6,502 bases of DNA, taken from Methanomassiliicoccales archaeon. Lineage in GTDB: Archaea; Thermoplasmatota; Thermoplasmata; Methanomassiliicoccales; JACIVX01. The DNA lies in the NCBI GenBank assembly GCA_028682925.1, contig JAJRAG010000054.1:1-6502 (forward strand). The letters are read 5' to 3'. The first letter of the stretch is position 1, and each line of letters begins with the position of its first letter. The translations under genes and the position numbers were made by a program. The notes below the pieces were generated by a model that was given only the letters and a program-made list of their open reading frames with translations, was not told the origin of the DNA and ran no database searches. Positions 1 to 4,568 of this stretch are shown here, in pieces.

Positions 1-157
1 CCTGGTCTTCTGAAGGATTGATCATGTAGACCCTTCCACTGTAACCGCTCGTTATGTTCTTCGCAAAAACGTAACCCATCTTGCCTTCCTTGTTCGACCC
101 ACCGACCAAAGCGACTGATCTCGGGTTGAATATTGCGTCTATTTTCTCATCTTGCAT
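1..157 (-). CDS. Acyl-CoA synthetase (ADP-forming) / CoA-binding domain protein, N-terminal fragment
   Basis: Only the first 52 residues are in the window; the gene runs off the left edge. They read as a CoA-binding Rossmann-type N-terminus: after a short lead (MQDEKIDAIF) comes NPRSVALVGGSNKEGKMGY (about residues 11-29), then an FAKNI helix and the YSGRVYMINP strand. This is the opening of the NDP-forming acetyl/acyl-CoA synthetase alpha-type domain, related to succinyl-CoA synthetase alpha. Family members interconvert acyl-CoA + ADP + phosphate with acid + ATP + CoA in the cytoplasm. The ATG at 155-157 has a strong Shine-Dalgarno (GGGAGG at 165-170, 7 nt upstream). It starts 40 bp after the stop of the CoA-transferase beta gene, so co-transcription is likely. 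The catalytic phosphohistidine domain lies outside the window, so substrate and one- versus two-subunit form cannot be told. Confidence 0.85.
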   Translation of the reverse strand, partial: MQDEKIDAIFNPRSVALVGGSNKEGKMGYVFAKNITSGYSGRVYMINPSEDQ

Positions 158-164
158 CTGGAAT

Positions 165-170
165 CCTCCC
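165..170 (-). promoter_or_regulatory. Shine-Dalgarno of the acyl-CoA synthetase gene
   Basis: GGGAGG on the minus strand, 7 nt before the ATG at 157. It fixes the start of the left-edge gene and shows that internal genes of this operon use leadered, SD-dependent initiation. Confidence 0.75.
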
Positions 171-197
171 GTCGTTCCGCCATGAGAGATTGGTCTA

Positions 198-1040
198 CTA
201 TATCTGGAAACGTCTTGCAAGCTCCTGTTCGGGATACTCGAGTTTCCGAATGCCAAGAGGGTCGATCCTTCTGATGATCTCAATCTCCTCCCTGGTCGGC
301 ATTTCCATCACTCCAACGTTTGGATGAATGATCGGCTCGAATTCCGTACTGTCGAGGACATCATTCACGGTTGTGTCTGGGTAGAGATAGCGAAGTCTCA
401 TCGTCTTTGTCAACTCATCGAAATCAAAGACGCCCAGCTCCGTCACGACCCAGTCGGGTCCATTTCCCACAAGGTCGAGCTCTTCTCTGCGGCCATATGG
501 TGTCACGTGCCCGACATTTGTGACGAAATCGCACTTATTCACAAGTGTGAAGAACTTCCTGTCGCCTTTCTTCTGAGCCCTGTGCCTCGTAGTCCAGATT
601 GTATAGTTAACGCAGTCACCAGAGAGATTGCATCCTCCAGCGCCGCCAGGTAGCTTCACCTTGCATCTATCCGGGCTTCCAATCATGCTTACGTTCTGAT
701 TTCCGTACTTGTCTATTTGAGCGCCGCTGAAGAAGGATCGGTCTAGCTCACCGCGTTGAGCTAGGTCGAATATCTTGTCAACCGTCACCATTGCAGTTCG
801 ACCTTGGATCATGACCCAGTCATTCGTGGTTGGGGGAAAGAATGGAGGATTTGGGTCGACTGCGCTAGACACGCCTCCGAAGTACACCATATCTTTCGCG
901 TGGGTTAGCTTCGCGTAGTACATCGCGACCATAGGTATAGGAGATGAGACCCCATGAAAGACCGTGGTCCTGTCCCTCATCGTCCTCGCCACATTGACCA
1001 CAAACAACTCATCTATGCCAACTTCGAACTTCTCACCCAT
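198..1040 (-). CDS. Class I CoA-transferase-like protein, beta subunit (GctB/IpdB-like), catalytic Glu absent
   Basis: A 280-residue protein of the glutaconate CoA-transferase beta family (usual length about 250-270). Conserved blocks are GVSSPIPMVA (30-39), SGAQIDKYGNQNVSMIGSP (about 105-123), the glycine-rich oxyanion-loop segment PGGAGG (about 131-136) and a C-terminal PNVGVMEMPTREE tail. True transferases such as GctB carry a catalytic Glu in an ESG motif after the second strand. Here the aligned segment is MVYFGGVSSAVDP, with Gly55 in the Glu position. That loss is shared with relatives I know not to be transferases: IpdAB (ring-cleaving hydrolase of steroid degradation) and AibAB (decarboxylase). 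The ATG lies inside the end of the alpha gene (8-bp overlap), with GGAG about 10 nt upstream, indicating translational coupling and a heteromeric enzyme. Family assignment is firm; reaction and substrate are unknown. Confidence 0.9.
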   Translation of the reverse strand: MGEKFEVGIDELFVVNVARTMRDRTTVFHGVSSPIPMVAMYYAKLTHAKDMVYFGGVSSAVDPNPPFFPPTTNDWVMIQGRTAMVTVDKIFDLAQRGELDRSFFSGAQIDKYGNQNVSMIGSPDRCKVKLPGGAGGCNLSGDCVNYTIWTTRHRAQKKGDRKFFTLVNKCDFVTNVGHVTPYGRREELDLVGNGPDWVVTELGVFDFDELTKTMRLRYLYPDTTVNDVLDSTEFEPIIHPNVGVMEMPTREEIEIIRRIDPLGIRKLEYPEQELARRFQI

Positions 1041-1965
1041 ACGTGAACAACTCCATCCAGCGTTCCCGACCTTCTTTCCAGGAGGCCAGTCTCTCTCTTT
1101 TCACATTGCCACCGACCTTCTCTAGATACTTCTCAGCAGACTTGACTCCATAGACGTATTTGTCCAGGTACCTATTCTTGAATGCGTCCGCACCTTCCTT
1201 TGCCGATTTCATATACTCAGATATATGCTCCCTGTCGTAGGCATAATATGGATAGCAGCTAGTCGGATGCGCACCGAACGGCGCGTCGACCACAGCGGTG
1301 GTCTCATAGTAGGGTATCGTGGGTCCATCCTCGATCATCTCCTCTTCTGAAACAATCTCCTCGGCCGTCACGATGACTCTCTTTGAAGCTCTTATGAAAA
1401 GAACATCTGCAACGTAGGGCGGCAAAATCTTGAGATTGCCATGGATGTCGGCTTTCTGCGCATGGATTATTGCTACGTCCGGCGTCAAGGCTGGAACCAG
1501 TACTATCTTCTTCCCTGTGAAAGGATCGATCATCGATTTGAACTCAGGGTGCAACTTGATCTCATCACTACCTTTGATGCTCCTCATAGGCATGAAGGGA
1601 ACTCCAAACTCACTCGCTCGAAGCTGCATTATGACTGTGTTGCAGCAGTTCTCCTTGATCCGCACCTGACCTGTCTCACATGCCCTGCGATAGTTGGGTG
1701 CCAAACCGAAGTCTTGTTCGAAACTTACATGCGTTTCCTCAACGGCGCCGACTATGCCGCCGCCACAAGCGAAATCCACATCGAAACCATGGGCGGTCCC
1801 CACAATATGTAGATTACGCCTGCCTTGTCTCACAAGTTCCCGAAGCATGGCAATCGGTTCCCTCATACAAAGACCACCGCCGATCGCGACAACATCTCCA
1901 TCTCTTATCGTGGAAGCCGCCTCTTCCATCGTCACCAATTTGTCACGCTCTGTGTATATTCCCAA
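1033..1965 (-). CDS. Class I CoA-transferase-like protein, alpha subunit (GctA/IpdA-like)
   Basis: A 310-residue protein of the glutaconate CoA-transferase alpha family. Markers are an N-terminal MEEAASTIRDGDVVAIGGG (13-31), EQDFGLAPNYRRA (83-95), the central GVPFMPMRSIKGSD block (121-134), and the VLVPALTPDVAIIHAQKAD strand-helix near residue 155. Partner of the overlapping beta subunit. Glu105 lies in the segment IKENCCNT just before the GVPFMP block. In IpdAB an alpha-subunit Glu is, to my memory, the catalytic residue, so Glu105 is a candidate; correspondence is not verified. The start is TTG at 1963-1965, supported by GGAG at 1975-1978 (9 nt upstream). No in-frame ATG or GTG lies between the upstream in-frame stop and this codon, and the next in-frame start is Met13. 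It is first in the operon, with its own box A promoter flanked by an inverted repeat. Confidence 0.9.
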   Translation of the reverse strand: MGIYTERDKLVTMEEAASTIRDGDVVAIGGGLCMREPIAMLRELVRQGRRNLHIVGTAHGFDVDFACGGGIVGAVEETHVSFEQDFGLAPNYRRACETGQVRIKENCCNTVIMQLRASEFGVPFMPMRSIKGSDEIKLHPEFKSMIDPFTGKKIVLVPALTPDVAIIHAQKADIHGNLKILPPYVADVLFIRASKRVIVTAEEIVSEEEMIEDGPTIPYYETTAVVDAPFGAHPTSCYPYYAYDREHISEYMKSAKEGADAFKNRYLDKYVYGVKSAEKYLEKVGGNVKRERLASWKEGRERWMELFTYG

Positions 1966-1995
1966 TGCAACACGCTCCGCGAATTGCCCGTTCCG

Positions 1996-2037
1996 ATTTG
2001 AAGCGGGAATCGGCGATTAAATATGTTTGCTTCAAAT
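1996..2037 (-). promoter_or_regulatory. Box A promoter of the CoA-transferase operon inside a perfect inverted repeat (putative operator)
   Basis: On the minus strand CATATTTAATC (2015-2025) is a good archaeal box A. A start site about 26 nt downstream (near 1994) would give a leader of about 29 nt containing GGAG at 1975-1978. ATTTGAAGC (1996-2004) and GCTTCAAAT (2029-2037) form a perfect 9-bp inverted repeat with a 24-bp spacer. The axis is at 2016.5, within the box A, and half-site centres are 33 bp apart, about three helical turns. This suits binding of a symmetric regulator that would block TBP/TFB. The regulator is not known; the Lrp/AsnC protein about 0.8 kb away is one candidate. Confidence 0.55.
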
Positions 2038-2075
2038 AATACGCTCTATCAGGGTGGTTTGGAAATGCGTTAATT

Positions 2076-2090
2076 GAAAAAGGGATCCGA
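2076..2090 (-). terminator. Possible T-run terminator of the zinc-ribbon-like gene
   Basis: On the minus strand, about 15 nt after the stop codon at 2096, TCGGATCCC is followed by TTTTTC. A short T-run without an obvious strong stem is what archaeal intrinsic termination often uses. It separates this small gene from the promoter of the CoA-transferase operon. Weak evidence. Confidence 0.3.
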
Positions 2091-2095
2091 GTCGC

Positions 2096-2473
2096 CTATG
2101 AGTATCCCTCGTCTTCTTCCCCCCGGGAATGCGTTTCTAGAGCTTCAAAATCTCTACCAATCCTCTCATTCCTACATGTCCTGCACTCTATCTCCTTTCC
2201 TAGCCTTCGTTTCAATCTTACGACCGTAGAGTCCATCTCAACGATCTTCCCGCATGAGCACAAAGCTTTGCTCTTCTGATAGGAACCGAACATCAATTCG
2301 TATGAAGCAGAGAATCGATGGGTGGAGCCGAGATGTTGTTGAATGAGATCGAACCTCATTTGTCCAATATCCTGGGCGGTTCTGAGCTTCTCCTGTTCAT
2401 TTGACCGAGTATTGCCCGATGGAACGACGGACGAACCAGTCATAGCTTCCGCTACTCTACGATTATCCTCCAT
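2096..2473 (-). CDS. Small hypothetical protein with CxC / CxxC zinc-ribbon-like motif
   Basis: A 125-residue soluble protein that I cannot assign to a named family. Layout: a polar, Ser/Asn-rich N-terminus (1-30); a probably helical middle (31-68, including FDLIQQHLGSTHRF and SYELMFGSYQKS); a cysteine module with CSCGK (72-76) and CRTCRNERI (97-105), giving C-x-C-x22-C-x2-C with basic residues (VRLKRRLGKEI) between; and an acidic tail (RGEEDEGYS). The spacing suggests a single zinc site, as in small zinc ribbons, and the charge pattern would allow nucleic-acid or protein binding; function is unknown. There is no signal peptide or membrane segment. The ATG at 2473 has a purine-rich SD (GGAGGGGGGAG, ending 4 nt upstream). 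The gene stands alone between the Lrp gene and the CoA-transferase operon. The sound start signal and cysteine pattern argue that it is real. Confidence 0.7.
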   Translation of the reverse strand: MEDNRRVAEAMTGSSVVPSGNTRSNEQEKLRTAQDIGQMRFDLIQQHLGSTHRFSASYELMFGSYQKSKALCSCGKIVEMDSTVVRLKRRLGKEIECRTCRNERIGRDFEALETHSRGEEDEGYS

Positions 2474-2516
2474 CTGTCTCCCCCCTCCCAGATGCGTGTC
2501 GACCGGTCTTGAGCTT

Positions 2517-2637
2517 CTACTTGATTTCGGGATGGCAAAACTGGCCGCGACTCACGCTTCCGCAAACAGAACACGTTATCCGGAGCAAGGGCTTAAAACT
2601 TTCCTAGACGCTCTAGACCCTTCTCAGTAAGACTTGG
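2517..2637 (-). pseudogene. Possible 3' relic of a winged-helix / zinc-ribbon regulator gene
   Basis: In the gap between the Lrp gene and the small zinc-ribbon-like gene, two short minus-strand frames look protein-like. Codons 2596-2637 give PSLTEKGLERLGKF, then TAA; this resembles the LTEKG-type last helix of winged-helix regulators. It is preceded directly by an in-frame TGA. Shifted by one frame, 2517-2588 gives LRITCSVCGSVSRGQFCHPEIK and a stop, resembling half of a zinc ribbon (CxxC then C). A single frame change would join them into a winged-helix plus zinc-ribbon end. No 5' part is recognisable because the upstream DNA is AT-rich with stops. It may be chance; confidence is low. Confidence 0.2.
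2592..2604 (-). promoter_or_regulatory. Candidate BRE/box A promoter for the zinc-ribbon-like gene
   Basis: The minus strand reads GGAAAGTTTTAAG, a purine-rich BRE-like stretch next to a TATA-like TTTTAA. It would start transcription near 2570 and give a leader of about 95 nt to the ATG at 2473. The alternative is the AT-rich block at 2665-2705. Neither can be confirmed by eye. Confidence 0.3.
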
Positions 2638-2662
2638 TCACCAGTGGTTTGAGAATGCTGGT

Positions 2663-2705
2663 TGAAATTTTATATGGATATATTATTATATATCTGTGAT
2701 TATAT
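2663..2705. promoter_or_regulatory. AT-rich block with imperfect palindrome downstream of the Lrp gene
   Basis: A 43-bp stretch almost entirely A/T. It contains TTTTATAT and a palindrome with arms GATATAT (2677-2683) and ATATATC (2688-2694) around TATT. It stands out from roughly 50% GC surroundings. It could be a promoter reading left towards the zinc-ribbon-like gene, or the terminator region of the Lrp gene, whose stop is at 2755. The sequence alone does not decide. Confidence 0.35.
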
Positions 2706-2754
2706 TCTCATGCGTGTTACCAATCACTCATAGGAGACACACATCAGAAGAAGA

Positions 2755-3198
2755 TCATAGTTCATCCTTGACCGTTGCGAAAGATGCGCAAGTGATCGTC
2801 CTTCCTACACCCTCAATCTTCCTCAATCTATCGATCACCAATGAACCAATGTCTTCCATCGACTTTGCTCTGACCTTCAAGAGAATGTCATACTCCCCAG
2901 AAATCAGATGCACTTCTCGGACACCTTCAAGGTCTGAGATCTTGCGGGCTAGTTCCCTCTGAGATATCGTACTGTTGGGCAAGAAGGAGACGAGGACGAA
3001 AGCGGAAATCGGTTCACCCAACTTTGAGTAGTCAGGAATTACGGTGAACCCCCGGATGACTCCTTTCTCTCTCATCTTCCTCACCCTCTCGTGTACAGTC
3101 GCACGAGGCATGTTCAGTGCTTTGGCGATTGCCTTTGTGCTCCTGCTGGCATCGTTCTCGAGTTCTTTCAGAATTGCAAGGTCCTTTTCGTCAATCAC
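2755..3198 (-). CDS. Lrp/AsnC family transcriptional regulator
   Basis: A 147-residue DNA-binding protein of normal family length and complete two-domain layout. The N-terminus (MIDEKDLAILKELENDASRS) leads into a helix-turn-helix, TKAIAKALNMPRATVHERVRKM (21-42), then IRGFTVIPDY. A C-terminal RAM/ligand domain follows from about residue 62, with the hallmark GEYDILLKV (101-109). Members bind DNA as dimers to higher oligomers and often sense amino acids or other small metabolites; many repress themselves. The start is GTG at 3196-3198, the first possible start after an in-frame TGA. No SD precedes it, but a box A sits 25-35 nt upstream, so the message is probably leaderless. It is divergent from the nucleotidyltransferase gene and may control nearby genes such as the CoA-transferase operon; that is inference. 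Confidence 0.95.
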   Translation of the reverse strand: MIDEKDLAILKELENDASRSTKAIAKALNMPRATVHERVRKMREKGVIRGFTVIPDYSKLGEPISAFVLVSFLPNSTISQRELARKISDLEGVREVHLISGEYDILLKVRAKSMEDIGSLVIDRLRKIEGVGRTITCASFATVKDEL

Positions 3199-3213
3199 AA
3201 CAAGATAATGTCA

Positions 3214-3250
3214 GGATGAGTCAATAAGTATTTCGCTCGGATGAATGACT
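3214..3250 (-). promoter_or_regulatory. Promoter of the Lrp/AsnC gene (leaderless type) with repeats around box A
   Basis: AAATACTTATT on the minus strand (3223-3233) is centred about 30 bp before the GTG start, so transcription should begin within a few bases of the start codon. It is flanked by direct repeats GGATGAGT (3214-3221) and GGATGAAT (3239-3246) and by the imperfect inverted pair AGTCAAT / AATGACT (3219-3225, 3244-3250). These could serve autoregulation. Short and imperfect, so only suggestive. Confidence 0.4.
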
Positions 3251-3373
3251 GGCCGATTCCTTGACAATCGAAGCACGATCTCTCGTCCAAAAGGCCCCCA
3301 AGACTGCTGACTGACCATCAAATATGAAGGCGTCTATTTCGACCATGATGAACGAGAATATCCGACCGCAAGA

Positions 3374-3383
3374 GATTTAATAG
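3374..3383 (+). promoter_or_regulatory. Box A promoter of the nucleotidyltransferase gene
   Basis: GATTTAATAG on the plus strand is a good archaeal TATA element. Its centre (about 3379) predicts a start site near 3405, exactly where an in-frame GTG lies. It therefore favours a leaderless GTG start over the TTG at 3384, which would sit upstream of the transcript. Confidence 0.5.
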
Positions 3384-3866
3384 TTGAACGCAGAAGTAAT
3401 TGCTGTGCCCCTGGCGAAGTCCCTCACTGGTGACAGAAGGCGCGATTGGTTGTACAAGAAACTTGAGCGGGTGATGGATACAATCGAGAATGAGGATCTC
3501 CCTATGTATATCAAGGAAGTATATGTCTTTGGAAGCTTCTTGAAGGGAAAAGATAGTCCCAGAGATGTCGACATAGTTCTCATTTATGATTCGAACCTGA
3601 CAACGAAGAAGCATGAGACCACGGGCAGGAAAGGGATTCCACGATGGAAGATGTGGGAATTGAGGAAATCCCCCTCAAGATTACGGGGTCGCTTGAAGAG
3701 AAATGCGGAGAGGACGGTCGATCTGACGATATGCCCTTCTATCGAAGAGTTTCAAAGGGATCTCACGAGGGAGCTCGATTTGTGCCTGAGAATCTGGAGC
3801 GCCGAAGACAGAGACTGGCGCTCGAATCTGAGAAACCATTTCACGACATCGGAAAAGGAGGCTTGA
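3384..3866 (+). CDS. Stand-alone minimal nucleotidyltransferase (MNT-like, pol-beta fold)
   Basis: A 160-residue protein from TTG at 3384, or 153 residues from GTG at 3405, which I prefer because of the box A position. The core motif of the pol-beta superfamily is intact: VYVFGSFLKGKDSPRDVDIVLIYD, with Gly50-Ser51 and the metal-binding pair Asp61/Asp63 (numbered from the TTG). A third acidic residue is likely Asp113 in RTVDLTI. The region between (about 72-110) is very basic (RKSPSRLRGRLKRNAER), which could contact RNA or DNA. Such enzymes transfer nucleotides to proteins, RNA or small molecules. Many minimal ones form toxin-antitoxin pairs with HEPN proteins, but no HEPN gene adjoins here. 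It is the only plus-strand gene, divergent from the Lrp gene, and its last 26 bp overlap the end of the OsmC gene. Substrate unknown. Confidence 0.8.
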   Translation: MNAEVIAVPLAKSLTGDRRRDWLYKKLERVMDTIENEDLPMYIKEVYVFGSFLKGKDSPRDVDIVLIYDSNLTTKKHETTGRKGIPRWKMWELRKSPSRLRGRLKRNAERTVDLTICPSIEEFQRDLTRELDLCLRIWSAEDRDWRSNLRNHFTTSEKEA

Positions 3867-4278
3867 CGTCAACGCTGACGTCTATCCCCTGCCTGATGCT
3901 CTGAGTCACAATGCAGAAATCCTCGAAGATGTCTTTGCATCGTTCCATTCCCTTCGGATCGTCGACCTTAGGGTGAATGGTCACAGCGATCGATGTCATT
4001 CTGAGCCTACCCTTTTCATTCCTCGACAACATTGCATGCACTTCTGCCGTAAGTGAAGGAACGTTCACTTTGGATCTGCGCAGGCAGAATGCGAGACTCG
4101 AACATAGACAGCTCCCCACTGCGGCAGCCAGGAGCTTACCTGCGTTCGGATATTTGCCACTCCCGAGAGGTTCAGGTTCGTCCACAAAGATGTCATCAAT
4201 CATCTCCGAATTGAAACTCACTCTGAACCTGTAGTTCTCGATCAACTCGATTCCTGTCTCGAATTCTCCTTCTTTCAT
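3841..4278 (-). CDS. OsmC/Ohr family protein
   Basis: A 145-residue cytoplasmic protein of the OsmC-like fold (usual 135-150). From the start chosen here, it opens MKEGEFETGIELIENYRFRV. It has the PLGSGKYPNAGKLLAAAVGSC helix ending in the first conserved cysteine, and later FEDFCIVTQSI with the second. The two cysteines are the thiol pair that reduces organic hydroperoxides in the family; many archaeal members remain uncharacterised. Extra cysteines lie two and eight residues after the first. An upstream in-frame ATG at 4317 would add 13 residues (MVDYCFPLGWWIS). I prefer 4278 because GGTGG sits 6 nt upstream and family members normally begin near here; 4317 has no clear SD. It converges on the nucleotidyltransferase gene with a 26-bp overlap. 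A stress-defence role is likely, not shown. Confidence 0.85.
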   Translation of the reverse strand: MKEGEFETGIELIENYRFRVSFNSEMIDDIFVDEPEPLGSGKYPNAGKLLAAAVGSCLCSSLAFCLRRSKVNVPSLTAEVHAMLSRNEKGRLRMTSIAVTIHPKVDDPKGMERCKDIFEDFCIVTQSIRQGIDVSVDVKPPFPMS

Positions 4279-4317
4279 CGAAATCCACCAACCGAGCGGA
4301 AAGCAATAGTCCACCAT

Positions 4318-4568
4318 AGTCAGATCAAAGCGTCGTCTTCTCCAGGACGTGGAGATTCTCCTTCTGATAGACTACTTTGCGCACATGCTCCATGGATGGG
4401 CTGGCTATTTATCCCATTCGCCGACCATTTATTCTTCCAGTGGACTCCTGAACGAATTCCGGGAACGTCGTCGGTCGAACTAGCGGATGCCAGGCAATTG
4501 GAATCGGTTGGCGACCGTTAGAATCCGCTTCCGATGGTAGTTGATTCCGGCCAAACCTGCCCGATATC
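4318..4568 (-). promoter_or_regulatory. Intergenic region upstream of the OsmC gene: TATA elements, leader ORF, small hairpins
   Basis: About 250 bp between the enolase stop and the OsmC gene. Minus-strand TATA-like elements are GGATAAATAG (near 4405-4414) and GAATAAATGG (near 4425-4434), the best promoter candidates for OsmC. The first predicts a start near 4382, beside a GTG (4382-4384). Downstream is a 22-codon ORF (ATG at 4393, TGA at 4325-4327) ending 7 nt before the ATG at 4317. Nearer enolase, AGCGGAT (4482-4488) pairs with ATCCGCT (4523-4529) around an inner CGGT/ACCG stem (4505-4508, 4514-4517). This could be part of the enolase 3' end. No tRNA or known RNA family is recognisable. 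Confidence 0.35.

Noticed and set aside
1441..2039. Several plus-strand ORFs of 79-123 codons opposite the CoA-transferase alpha gene
   Set aside because: They are antisense shadows of a clearly recognised gene, with composition unlike proteins and no start signals.
3324..3380. 18-codon ORF beginning MKASISTMMNEN before the nucleotidyltransferase gene
   Set aside because: It has no SD, and its stop overlaps the box A of the next gene. It is probably untranscribed.
3343..3383. ATGATGA resembling a C box of a C/D guide RNA
   Set aside because: No matching D box or internal C'/D' pair was found at suitable spacing.
3318..3614. Minus-strand ORF of 98 codons across the nucleotidyltransferase start
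   Set aside because: It lies opposite the GS...DVD catalytic core, which is strong coding evidence for the plus strand. It has no family features of its own.
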